Assembly: GCA_946410535.1 (NCBI GenBank)
Contig: CAMKAR010000131.1
Coordinates: 1-6,376, forward strand
DNA: 6,376 bases
Direction: 5' to 3'
Source of the DNA: an uncultured Bacteroidales bacterium
Lineage (GTDB): Bacteria; Bacteroidota; Bacteroidia; Bacteroidales; F082
Position 1 is the stretch's first letter. Every line of letters starts with the position of its first letter. Below are positions 1-6,376 of this stretch, in pieces. Below the pieces are notes generated by a model. The model was given only the letters and a program-made list of their open reading frames with translations. It had not been told where the DNA came from and did no database searches. The position numbers were made by a program, and so were the translations under genes.

Positions 1-274
1 GGAGCAGGTGATGGCTTTGCGCGAGGCTGCCGACCGCCACTTCAACCAGTTTACCCTTCGTTTGGCCAAAGCCTATCCCAACCTTACCAAGGGCGACCTT
101 GAGTATTGCTGCCTGTATCTGCTCGGCCTTTCGGATGCCGATGTTTCGGCCTTGATGCAACGCGCTTACAACACCGTATCGCAACGTGCCCGCAAGATGA
201 AGGCCATTTTCGGGAGCGATGAGCCGATTCCCATCATTCTTCGTAGCAAAGCAAACGATATTACATCCTTTTGA
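1..274 (+). CDS. C-terminal fragment of a LuxR/GerE-like helix-turn-helix regulator (5' truncated)
   Basis: The reading frame is open from the window edge (first full codon at base 2) to TGA at 272-274, giving 90 visible residues. The real start lies upstream; the GTG/ATG codons near base 8 are internal. Residues 28-70 resemble a GerE-type DNA-binding domain: LTKGDLEYCCLYLLGLS matches the 'LT..E...C.L...G.S' opening of that fold, and residues 58-67 (TVSQRARKMK) match its 'TV..R...KL' recognition-helix region. The preceding residues (about 5-25) look helical and charged. In Bacteroidales such domains often end long regulators with TPR repeats, a membrane segment and a coiled coil, but none of that is visible here, so the sensor part is unknown. 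The role is probably DNA binding in the cytoplasm. Whether it controls the LRR gene downstream cannot be told from the sequence. I see no clear intrinsic terminator after the stop codon. Confidence 0.75.
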   Translation, partial: EQVMALREAADRHFNQFTLRLAKAYPNLTKGDLEYCCLYLLGLSDADVSALMQRAYNTVSQRARKMKAIFGSDEPIPIILRSKANDITSF

Positions 275-322
275 TTACCAAGACGATAGATAAAAATACG
301 CACAAATCCGCACATTGTTTTT

Positions 323-354
323 CTTGATGCGCGTGGCGTGGCGCTATACTTTTG
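323..354 (+). promoter_or_regulatory. Bacteroidota-type promoter of the LRR surface-protein gene
   Basis: TACTTTTG at 347-354 fits the Bacteroidota -7 consensus TAnnTTTG, and CTTG at 323-326 supplies the -33 TTG, with a 20-bp spacer. Transcription would begin at about 358-362, giving an A-rich leader of roughly 40 nt before the ATG at 402. There is no Shine-Dalgarno sequence, which is usual in this phylum. The spacer is unusually GC-rich and holds a tandem GTGGC GTGGC (331-340), possibly a protein-binding site, though this could be chance. Confidence 0.65.
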
Positions 355-401
355 CACCAAATTTCAAACACAAAAGTATTCACCATTAAAATTTCAAAAC
401 G

Positions 402-1820
402 ATGAAAAAATTATTCGTAACCTTAATGATTGTAGTCGGCTTCGCGATGCAGGCCTTGGCCTACGACTTTGAAGTGGATGGCATTTACTACTGGATTAAT
501 GACTACACAGAAGGCCCTGAAGTTAGGGTTGGGCACTGCTCACAACCTGGTTGGGGCTGCTATTCCGGCGATGTGGTCATCCCCGAAACGGTGACCTACG
601 ACGGCATCACCTACACGGTGACGCAAATCGGATTTTGGGCCTTCAAGGACTGCACGGAACTGACTTCCATCTCCATCCCCAGCACGCTGACTTTCATTGG
701 TGAACGGGCGTTTGAGGGATGCACCTCGTTGTATGACATCCACATTCCCAGCACAGTGACCCGTGTCAATGCCAGAGCCTTTGTCAATACGGGATGGTAC
801 AACCTCCAACCCAACGGCTGGATGCTCTATTTGGACGGCTGGTGCTTGGGTTTCAAAGAGAAGATGCCTTTGGTGGATTTGGTCATCGATGAAGGAACCT
901 TAAAGGTGGCCGATGCCGCGTTTTATGAATACGAGACACTTGTTACGGTCACGCTGCCCAATTCATTGGTTTCGTTGGGGAATCATGCGTTCGCGTTTTG
1001 TCCCGAGTTGAAGTATGTCGATTTCGGCGAATCCATCGTAGAAATCGGAAGAGATGCTTTTTACGGTTGTACCCGCCTCGAGGATTTCACGCTTCCCGAA
1101 ACGACCACCAAGATTGGAGATTGGGCGTTTTCCTCTTGCCACGGTCTGTGCCGCTTGGACCTTCCCAATTCCATCACCACAATAGGCGAATATGCGTTTC
1201 ACGGATGTAGCAATCTCGCCATCGTCAGCCTTCCCGAAGCCTTGACGGAGATTGCAGAGGGATTGTTTGACCAAGCGGGACTAAAATTCATCATCATCCC
1301 GGAGGGGGTGACCACCATTGGGGATTTGGCTTTCGTAGCTTGTGAGGCCCTCAAGTCGGTTACCATTCCAGAAACCGTGACGGAAATCGGATCAAATTCA
1401 TTTGTTTGCCCCAATTTAGACACGGTGATTTGCATGGGTGGCGTTCCTGCTTCTTTGTACTACAATAGTGGTTCTTTCGAAGTGCCAAGCAACTGTTGCC
1501 TCATCGTTCCATGCGGAAGTGCTGATACCTACATGAACTCGGACTGGGGTGAGGTGTTCAGCAACATCGTCGAGGATTGTGACGGCGTAGATGAAACCGC
1601 CGAAGCGATAAGCGTGTTTCCCAACCCTGCGCAAAGTTTTGTGCATATTGAGGGTATCAATGCCAGTGAAATACAATGCTACAATGAACTTGGGCAGTTG
1701 GTGAAGACGGTGCGGGAGACAAACGAGGTAGACTTGAGCGGATTAGTGAAAGGAATGTATTTATTACGCATCACGGATTCCAAGGGCGGAAGCCACATAG
1801 TACGTGTTGCGAAAGAATAA
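402..1820 (+). CDS. Secreted BspA-like leucine-rich-repeat protein with T9SS C-terminal sorting domain
   Basis: This is a 472-residue protein. Residues 1-20 are a Sec signal peptide: MKK, a hydrophobic core, then ALA before the likely cleavage site at Y21. From about residue 75 to 350 there are around ten repeats of 22-23 residues of the LRR_5 (BspA/TpLRR) type, with the pattern IG..AF..C..L..I.IP..VT; clear copies start near residues 76, 99, 193, 216, 238, 261, 306 and 329. Residues 128-165 break the pattern with an aromatic-rich stretch. Residues 403-472 form a T9SS type A sorting domain: VFPNPA, then YNELGQLV, VDLSGLVKGMYLLRI, and the final RVAKE. Such domains direct proteins across the outer membrane and are normally cleaved as the protein is anchored or released. 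BspA-like proteins are known as adhesins, but the ligand of this one is unknown. The ATG follows an A-rich leader and directly begins the signal peptide, so the start is secure. The gene appears to be a single transcription unit. Confidence 0.93.
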   Translation: MKKLFVTLMIVVGFAMQALAYDFEVDGIYYWINDYTEGPEVRVGHCSQPGWGCYSGDVVIPETVTYDGITYTVTQIGFWAFKDCTELTSISIPSTLTFIGERAFEGCTSLYDIHIPSTVTRVNARAFVNTGWYNLQPNGWMLYLDGWCLGFKEKMPLVDLVIDEGTLKVADAAFYEYETLVTVTLPNSLVSLGNHAFAFCPELKYVDFGESIVEIGRDAFYGCTRLEDFTLPETTTKIGDWAFSSCHGLCRLDLPNSITTIGEYAFHGCSNLAIVSLPEALTEIAEGLFDQAGLKFIIIPEGVTTIGDLAFVACEALKSVTIPETVTEIGSNSFVCPNLDTVICMGGVPASLYYNSGSFEVPSNCCLIVPCGSADTYMNSDWGEVFSNIVEDCDGVDETAEAISVFPNPAQSFVHIEGINASEIQCYNELGQLVKTVRETNEVDLSGLVKGMYLLRITDSKGGSHIVRVAKE

Positions 1821-1854
1821 CAGGAAAATTATTCACAAGACGTTGACATCATAC

Positions 1855-1927
1855 AAAAAATATCTACAATACCTTTGGTTGCAGCAATCTTGTACTTGAT
1901 TGCAATAGCATACCTATCTGTTGTAGA
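1855..1927 (-). terminator. Possible terminator of the lon-lipoprotein operon
   Basis: The gap between the convergent stop codons contains a 7-bp inverted repeat, TCTACAA (1863-1869) with TTGTAGA (1921-1927). Inside it is a perfect 6-bp hairpin, GCAATC (1884-1889) with GATTGC (1898-1903), and an 8-nt loop. Read on the minus strand the outer stem is followed after two bases by six T residues (complement of 1855-1860), as expected of a terminator just past the lipoprotein stop. The closing stem spans a long interior, so this is weaker than a classical hairpin. On the plus strand no T-run follows, so it is unlikely to end the LRR transcript in the same way. Confidence 0.4.
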
Positions 1928-1941
1928 CGTAAAAGTGAATA

Positions 1942-3660
1942 CTATTCTCCAATCCTAACCTTCCGCAAATCCAACAGATTCGTCGGGTTGCTGCCCAAGT
2001 CCTTCACGCGCTTGTTGACGAAACGAAGCACCTCGTCATAGAACAGCACCACCACGGGCGCATCGCACATCATCAGGCTGTCCATTTCGGTGTAATATCT
2101 GGTGCGTTCCGCCAAGTCGTTGCAGGCCATCGCCTTGTCGTAAAGTTGGTCGAACTTGGGATTGGAATAGTGCGTGTAGTTCGGTCCCGAAGGGGCGAAG
2201 TTGGCCGTCGTGAAGGTCGAGAGGTAGTTCTCGGCATCGGGATAGTCGGCCACCCACGACGAGCGGAAAAACGGCAGGCTGCCGTTGGCTTTCATGCTGC
2301 GCAACGTGGCAGGCGGCATCACCTCCATCTTGCATTGCAGCCCGATTTGTTCCACCTGACTTTGGACAAACTTCCCAATGTCGGCATAGTCGGCCACGGT
2401 GGAGAGTTGCAGCAGATGGCCTTCCAAATGGTTTTCGGCCACCAACTGCTGGGCGCGCTTCAGGTCGTAGCCATAGCCAATGGTGGGGCTATACCCTGGC
2501 AAGCCCACAGGAATCAGGCCACCCGTACCCGGCTCGCCGATGCCGTTGCGCAGGTAGCGCAACATCTTCTCGCGATCGATGCAAAGGCTGACGGCCTGCC
2601 GCAAAGCGCGTGAACGGTCGAGACCAAGCGGGTCGTTCGGGTCGATGTAGAACGAGAAATACTCGGTGTTGAGGTATGGCTCCGTAATCAATTGTATCTT
2701 GTCTTCGTACTTCTTCCGCAACTGGCCGTCGTAGGTCAGTAGCTCGTCCTTGTAGCGCGCATCGATGCCCGACATGAAATCGAACTTGCCCTTGATGAAC
2801 TCCAAAAAAGCCACCTGCTTGTCAATCAAGAAACTGACGGAGACGGCATCGATATAGGGCAACCTCTCCCCTGCCTCGTCGCGCTCGAAATAGTTGGGGT
2901 TCTTGCGGTAGACAAGTTTCACGCCTTCCTTCCAATACTGGAACTTGAACGGTCCCGTCCCGACAGGATGGCTGCGGAAGTCGTCGCCATAATACTCGAC
3001 GGCCTCATGCGGCACCACCGAGGCGTAGGTCATCGACAAAATGCCCAAAAACGGCGGGAAGGGCTTCGAAAGCTCGATTTGGAAGGTAGTGTCGTCCAAG
3101 GCCGTGAAGGCATATTGGTCGCCATCGTGCTTGACGGACGCGAAAATCCAAAGTCCGGGCGAGTTCGTCTTTTTGTCGACCACGCGGTTGAAGGAATAGA
3201 CGAAGTCTTGGGCGGTCACGCAACGCGGGGTTTTGAAACAAGTGTCATTGTGGAAATACACATCATCCCGCAGATGGAAAGTGTAGACCAACCCATCCTC
3301 GCTGATGTCCCAAGACTTGGCCACCATCGGCACGAGGTTCATCTCGTCGTCGAAGGCCACGAGGCTGTTGAACACTTGGTTGCAGACCCAGATGTGGGCC
3401 ACATCCTTGGCATAGATTGGGTCGAGGGAAACGATGCCAGCCGCCTCGTTATACTTGAAGATGGCTAAATCTGCGTCATCATCATGTCGTTGGCTGCATC
3501 CTGCAGCCAGCACGAGGAACAGCAGTATTATAAGACAACTCAAGACCCGCTTCGCGTCATTGCGAACGCAGTGAAGCAATCCAGAAAGCACATTTTTCTG
3601 GACTGCTTCGTTCCTCGCAGTGACGCAAAGCGACTCGTCAAAACCCCTCGTTTGTTTCAT
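1942..3660 (-). CDS. Family 5 (Dpp/Opp-type) peptide-binding lipoprotein of an ABC importer
   Basis: The product has 572 residues from the ATG at 3660. A lipoprotein signal peptide runs from KR (37-38) through VLSCLIILLFLVLAAGC, with lipobox LAAGC and lipidated Cys55. The rest is a SBP_bac_5 fold: SWDISEDGLVYTFHLR with VYFHND (116-139), TAQDFVYSFNR (149-159), and HPVGTGPFKF..W with RKNPNYF (231-258). The family binds oligopeptides, dipeptides or similar small ligands and hands them to an ABC permease; no permease or ATPase gene is in view, so the ligand is open. The mature N-terminus carries DDD at 60-62. The ATG shares one base with the lon stop (TGATG), implying translational coupling; GTG at 3663 is also in frame. 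Residues 9-38 come from a palindromic repeat, so the n-region is about 30 residues longer than usual. A GTG start at 3591 inside the repeat would give a more ordinary signal peptide and cannot be excluded. Confidence 0.9.
   Translation of the reverse strand: MKQTRGFDESLCVTARNEAVQKNVLSGLLHCVRNDAKRVLSCLIILLFLVLAAGCSQRHDDDADLAIFKYNEAAGIVSLDPIYAKDVAHIWVCNQVFNSLVAFDDEMNLVPMVAKSWDISEDGLVYTFHLRDDVYFHNDTCFKTPRCVTAQDFVYSFNRVVDKKTNSPGLWIFASVKHDGDQYAFTALDDTTFQIELSKPFPPFLGILSMTYASVVPHEAVEYYGDDFRSHPVGTGPFKFQYWKEGVKLVYRKNPNYFERDEAGERLPYIDAVSVSFLIDKQVAFLEFIKGKFDFMSGIDARYKDELLTYDGQLRKKYEDKIQLITEPYLNTEYFSFYIDPNDPLGLDRSRALRQAVSLCIDREKMLRYLRNGIGEPGTGGLIPVGLPGYSPTIGYGYDLKRAQQLVAENHLEGHLLQLSTVADYADIGKFVQSQVEQIGLQCKMEVMPPATLRSMKANGSLPFFRSSWVADYPDAENYLSTFTTANFAPSGPNYTHYSNPKFDQLYDKAMACNDLAERTRYYTEMDSLMMCDAPVVVLFYDEVLRFVNKRVKDLGSNPTNLLDLRKVRIGE
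3548..3632. repeat. 85-bp palindromic dispersed-repeat element inside the lipoprotein 5' coding region
   Basis: Two arms (3548-3587 and 3595-3632) form a long imperfect inverted repeat around the 7-nt centre 3588-3594. Matching blocks are CGCTTCGCGTCATTGCGA against CGCTTTGCGTCACTGCGA (complement of the right arm), then GAAGCAATCCAGAAA against GAAGCAGTCCAGAAA. Most differences are transitions that keep G-U pairing in RNA. The core GCGTCATTGCGA...GAAGCAATC and its translation (ARNEAVQ ... LLHCVRNDA) resemble a palindromic repeat I recognise as scattered through many bacterial genomes, usually between genes. Here it stays open in the lipoprotein frame and encodes roughly residues 9-38. It has no coding capacity for a transposase and would need one supplied from elsewhere to move. 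Copy number in this genome cannot be judged from one window. Confidence 0.85.
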
Positions 3661-6155
3661 CACTTGACCTTAAATCCAATCACTTCAGGATGCAAGTTGC
3701 GCAAGTACTTGTTGTAATCCAAGTCGTTCACGTCCTGCTCCTTCTCCAAGGCAAGCTCGAGCACCTGCATCATGTTCTCCACATAATGGAACTTCAGTCC
3801 ATCGATGTAGTCTTCCTTGATGTCGTCGATATCGTGCTCATTGTCAACGGAAAGGATGAGATCGGTGACGCCGTTGCGCTTGGCAGCCAAAATCTTTTCC
3901 TTCACACCGCCCACGGGCAAAACGCGACCACGCAGCGTAATCTCGCCCGTCATTGCCAGCTGGCTCTTCACCTTGCGTTGGGTAAAGGCCGAAGTCAAGG
4001 CGGTGAGCATCGTGATGCCCGCCGAAGGGCCGTCTTTCGGTGTGGCACCTTCGGGAATGTGGACATGGACATTCCAAGCGTCGAACACATCGGGATTGAT
4101 GTTGAGTTGCGAAGCATGAGCCTTGATGAACTCAAAGGCGATGGTGGCTGATTCCTTCATCACCTCGCCGAGGTTACCCGTCAGCGAGAGATGACCCACG
4201 CCACGGCTCAAGCTCACTTCGATGGACAGAATTTCGCCGCCCACCTGTGTCCAAGCCAAACCCGTAGCCACACCCGGCATGGTGTGTTTCACCTCGTCTT
4301 CGTCGTGGTGCATCGGCACACCGAGCACTTTGCGAACATCGGCAAGGGTAATTTTCTTGTCAAACGGCTCTTCCGTAACGACTTGCTTGGCGCGGAAACG
4401 CATCATGTCGCCGATGCGACGCTCCAAGTTACGCACGCCTGCCTCGCGGGTATAGTCGTCGATGATGTGCATCACCACGTCCTTCGGGAAGGTGATTTGC
4501 TTCGTGTCCAAGCCGTGTTCCTTCATCTGCTTGGGAATGAGGTGACGCTTGGCGATTTCGTATTTCTCCTCACGCAGATAGCCGCTCAAGTCGATGATTT
4601 CCATACGGTCGCGCAAGGCGGGATGGATGGTCGACAGGTTGTTGGCTGTGGCGATAAAGAGGATTTTCGAGAGGTCGTAGTCCAACTCGATGAAGTTGTC
4701 GTAGAAAGCGTTATTCTGCTCAGGATCAAGGATTTCAAGCAATGCAGCTTGCGGGTCGCCACTGATGTTGTTGCCGCTCACCTTGTCGATTTCGTCCAAG
4801 ACGAAAACGGGATTGCCCGACTTCACCTTGCGCAGGTTTTGGATAATTCGACCCGGCATGGCGCCAATGTATGTTTTTCTGTGTCCGCGCAGTTCCGACT
4901 CGTCACGCACGCCACCAAGTGACATTCTGACATATTTTCGGTTCAGCGCCCGTGCAATGGACTTACCCAACGAGGTCTTGCCCACACCAGGAGGGCCGAC
5001 CAAACACAAAATCGGGGCTTTCATGTCCTGACGCAGCTTCAGCACAGCCAAATGCTCGATAATGCGGTCTTTCACCTTGTCCAAGCCGAAATGGTCGGCA
5101 TCCAGCACCTTTTGGGCACGTTTCAGGTCGAAGTTGTCTTTGGTGAACTCTTCCCACGGCAGGTCAACCAAATACTGCAAATAGTTCAGCTGAATGCCAT
5201 ATTCAGCAGCTTGCGGATGGGTGCGCTCCAGTTTCTTCAATTCCCTATCGAAGACTTCGGCCACTTCCTTCGACCATTTCTTCTTCTCGGCCTTTTCCTT
5301 CAACTCCTTGACATCCTGCTCGTTGGGATTACCTCCCAATTCCTCTTGGATGGTCCTCAATTGTTGGTTAAGAAAATATTCGCGTTGCTGCTTGTCCATG
5401 TCGTCGCGCACCTTGCTCTGGATCTGCTGCTTCAGTTCCAGCATCTGCTTGGCTTCGGTCAGCACCGAGAGCAGCCCCTTGGCCATTTCGTTCAGGTTGC
5501 GAGACTCCAAAATTCCCTGACGCACAGGCAATTCGGCTTCGATATTGCTGGCCACGAAATTGAGCAGGAACACAGGGTCGTCTATGCTCTTGATGGCGAA
5601 GCTGGCCTCTTGCGAAAGATTGCGAGAGCGAGGGATGACCTGTATGGCCAAGTCCCTGACCGACTGCAACAAAGCGTCAAACTTGCGCGATGTGGGCACG
5701 TCTTCCGAAGCCGCGTAAGGCATCACGGCGGCTTTCATATAAGGCTCATTTTGAATGGATTCCACCACCTCGAAGCGTCGGATGCCCTGAATGATAACCG
5801 TCACGCTACCGTCGGGCATCTCAAAGGACTTGAGGATTTGGGCCGACACGCCCACCTTGTACAAATCCTCAAGAACAGGCTCGTCGACGTTCGACTCCTT
5901 TTGCGCGATAACGCCGATGGGCTTGCGTTTGCGGTTGTATTCCTTCACTAATTGGATCGACTTTTCGCGACCCACGGTGATGGGGATGACCGTGCCTGGA
6001 TAGAGCACCGAGTTGCGCAGCGGCATGATGGGCAACTCTTCCGGAACGACATCGTTTTGGCCAAGTTGTCCCTGCTCGATGGTCAAGACGGGGATAAATT
6101 CGGCATCCGTGTCAATCATATCTGAAAACAGTTCGGTTTCAACTTTATAACTCAT
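3660..6155 (-). CDS. lon: ATP-dependent Lon protease
   Basis: This is an 831-residue cytoplasmic AAA+ serine protease that unfolds and degrades damaged and regulatory proteins as a hexamer. The substrate-binding Lon N domain starts at residue 41 ([14 protein letters not shown]). A helical region includes [17 protein letters not shown] (about 258-274). The ATPase has Walker A GPPGVGKT (387-394), Walker B VFVLDEID with D454/E455, sensor-1 N505, arginine-finger candidates R515/R517 and sensor-2 R575. The protease domain begins near 627 (PGVATGLAW) and has catalytic S711 in PKDGPSAG and K752 in GGVKEK, equivalent to E. coli S679 and K722. No key residue is missing. It is longer than the 784-residue E. 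coli enzyme through an acidic N-terminal lead of about 40 residues and a C-terminal tail of about 28. The ATG at 6155 is chosen because the frame's farther TTG at 6233 lies inside the promoter -7 box. The stop overlaps the next start as TGATG. Confidence 0.97.
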   Translation of the reverse strand: MSYKVETELFSDMIDTDAEFIPVLTIEQGQLGQNDVVPEELPIMPLRNSVLYPGTVIPITVGREKSIQLVKEYNRKRKPIGVIAQKESNVDEPVLEDLYKVGVSAQILKSFEMPDGSVTVIIQGIRRFEVVESIQNEPYMKAAVMPYAASEDVPTSRKFDALLQSVRDLAIQVIPRSRNLSQEASFAIKSIDDPVFLLNFVASNIEAELPVRQGILESRNLNEMAKGLLSVLTEAKQMLELKQQIQSKVRDDMDKQQREYFLNQQLRTIQEELGGNPNEQDVKELKEKAEKKKWSKEVAEVFDRELKKLERTHPQAAEYGIQLNYLQYLVDLPWEEFTKDNFDLKRAQKVLDADHFGLDKVKDRIIEHLAVLKLRQDMKAPILCLVGPPGVGKTSLGKSIARALNRKYVRMSLGGVRDESELRGHRKTYIGAMPGRIIQNLRKVKSGNPVFVLDEIDKVSGNNISGDPQAALLEILDPEQNNAFYDNFIELDYDLSKILFIATANNLSTIHPALRDRMEIIDLSGYLREEKYEIAKRHLIPKQMKEHGLDTKQITFPKDVVMHIIDDYTREAGVRNLERRIGDMMRFRAKQVVTEEPFDKKITLADVRKVLGVPMHHDEDEVKHTMPGVATGLAWTQVGGEILSIEVSLSRGVGHLSLTGNLGEVMKESATIAFEFIKAHASQLNINPDVFDAWNVHVHIPEGATPKDGPSAGITMLTALTSAFTQRKVKSQLAMTGEITLRGRVLPVGGVKEKILAAKRNGVTDLILSVDNEHDIDDIKEDYIDGLKFHYVENMMQVLELALEKEQDVNDLDYNKYLRNLHPEVIGFKVK

Positions 6156-6178
6156 AAAAAGCGTATTTAGATTTCGGA

Positions 6179-6203
6179 GGCGACAAATTGTCAGTCCGTC
6201 GCC
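6179..6203 (-). promoter_or_regulatory. Hairpin in the lon mRNA leader
   Basis: GGCGAC (6179-6184) and GTCGCC (6198-6203) are a perfect 6-bp inverted repeat around 13 nt, about 24-48 nt upstream of the lon ATG and within the predicted leader of about 70 nt. The segment 6182-6192 (GACAAATTGTC) is also an odd-centred palindrome that could be an operator half-pair. It does not match the CIRCE heat-shock operator. A regulatory role is inference only. Confidence 0.3.
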
Positions 6204-6230
6204 GTTCCACACCTTATTATATAGGTGGCG

Positions 6231-6262
6231 CAAAGATACGGCAAAGATAATGCCAGAGCAAA
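6231..6262 (-). promoter_or_regulatory. Bacteroidota-type promoter of lon
   Basis: Read on the minus strand, TTTG (complement of 6259-6262), a 20-bp spacer and TATCTTTG (complement of 6231-6238) match the -33/-7 consensus TTTG and TAnnTTTG. A second TATCTTTG lies 11 bp upstream (6242-6249) but has no -33 partner at a suitable distance. Transcription should start near 6224-6227, leaving a leader of about 70 nt before the ATG at 6155. The -33 TTTG is the end of the T-tract of the upstream rpmE2 terminator. Confidence 0.75.
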
Positions 6263-6290
6263 AAAAAAGCCCTCGCGATAGGCAAGAGCT
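6260..6290 (-). terminator. Intrinsic terminator of rpmE2
   Basis: On the minus strand AGCTCTTGC, loop CTATC, and GCGAGGGCT form a 9-bp stem with two G-U wobbles and no mismatch, and a run of nine T residues begins at the last base of the stem. It starts 23 nt after the rpmE2 stop codon. Read on the plus strand the two wobbles become C-A mismatches and no T-run follows at the right place, so the terminator works in one direction and belongs to the ribosomal-protein gene. Confidence 0.88.
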
Positions 6291-6313
6291 TCCCTTTTTC
6301 GGTTCGGTCCAAC

Positions 6314-6376
6314 TTACTTGGCTTCCTTCTTCTCGAAGAACTTCTTGTACTTGTTGTTGAACTTATCAACACGACC
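6314..6376 (-). CDS. rpmE2: Ribosomal protein L31 type B, C-terminal fragment (5' end outside window)
   Basis: The last 20 codons and the TAA stop (6314-6316) are visible on the minus strand. The fragment begins GRVDKFNNKY and ends in a lysine-rich tail (KKFFEKKEAK). GRVDKF closely matches the conserved '(T)AGRVDKF' near the end of zinc-independent type B L31 proteins, a component of the 50S subunit near the central protuberance. The strong terminator directly after the stop supports a real gene end. The tail after RVDKF is somewhat longer than I expect for this family. The identification rests on a short stretch, so it is likely but not certain. Confidence 0.78.
   Translation of the reverse strand, partial: GRVDKFNNKYKKFFEKKEAK

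Noticed and set aside
331..344. Direct repeat GTGGC GTGGC in the promoter spacer of the LRR gene as an operator
   Set aside because: Two short adjacent copies in a GC-rich stretch are not enough to claim a regulator site; it is mentioned only within the promoter entry.
1863..1927. tRNA-like fold suggested by a 7-bp closing stem and an inner hairpin
   Set aside because: No T-arm consensus (GGTTCGA), no anticodon arm of the right size and no CCA or matching spacing are present.
375..1943. 9-bp inverted repeat AGTATTCAC (375-383) and GTGAATACT (1935-1943) flanking the LRR gene
   Set aside because: It is short and AT-rich, the arms are over 1.5 kb apart, and no recombinase gene is nearby; chance is the better explanation than an invertible segment.
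2968..3468. 166-codon open frame on the plus strand opposite the lipoprotein gene
   Set aside because: It is antisense to conserved SBP_bac_5 motifs, and no promoter or domain supports it.
4191..4922. 243-codon open frame on the plus strand opposite lon
   Set aside because: It is antisense to the ATPase and protease domains of lon, with a histidine- and valine-rich translation typical of shadow frames.
5052..5951. 299-codon open frame on the plus strand opposite lon
   Set aside because: It lies wholly antisense to the conserved N domain and ATPase of lon, its translation has no recognisable domain, and long antisense frames are expected opposite a GC-balanced coding sequence.
6156..6233. 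Longer lon start at TTG 6233, adding 26 residues
   Set aside because: The TTG lies inside the predicted -7 box, so it would be upstream of the transcript start, and the added residues do not resemble Lon N-termini.

Overview
The window reads as chromosomal DNA from a member of the Bacteroidota, most likely the order Bacteroidales. Four things point there: a secreted protein ending in a type IX secretion (T9SS) sorting domain; two promoters of the Bacteroidota form (TTG/TTTG, 20-bp spacer, TAnnTTTG) in place of the E. coli form; start codons preceded by A-rich leaders with no clear Shine-Dalgarno sequence; and the end of a type B ribosomal protein L31. Genus cannot be fixed by eye.

Left part, plus strand. 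Bases 1-274 are the 3' end of a gene whose visible product is a LuxR/GerE-like helix-turn-helix domain, probably the C-terminus of a larger regulator. After a 127-bp gap holding a good Bacteroidota promoter comes a complete gene (402-1820) for a secreted BspA-like leucine-rich-repeat protein with a Sec signal peptide, about ten LRR_5 repeats and a T9SS type A C-terminal domain.

Middle, 1821-1941. This is a short convergent gap with an imperfect stem-loop that could terminate the minus-strand operon.

Right part, minus strand. The order of transcription is rpmE2 (only its last 20 codons visible, 6314-6376), an intrinsic terminator, the lon promoter, lon (6155-3660, complete ATP-dependent protease with intact ATPase and Ser-Lys catalytic sites), and then a family 5 (Dpp/Opp-type) peptide-binding lipoprotein gene whose ATG overlaps the lon stop in a TGATG junction. 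The first third of the lipoprotein's unusually long N-terminal region is encoded by an 85-bp palindromic dispersed repeat lying in frame between the start codon and the hydrophobic core of the signal peptide.

Most of the window is ordinary housekeeping and surface-protein DNA. No defence system, mobile-element gene, CRISPR array or tRNA is visible, and I see no convincing new multi-gene system. The points most worth a second look are the palindromic element made part of a coding sequence at the start of the lipoprotein, the tight coupling of lon to a peptide-binding lipoprotein, and the rpmE2 terminator whose T-tract also serves as the -33 element of the lon promoter.
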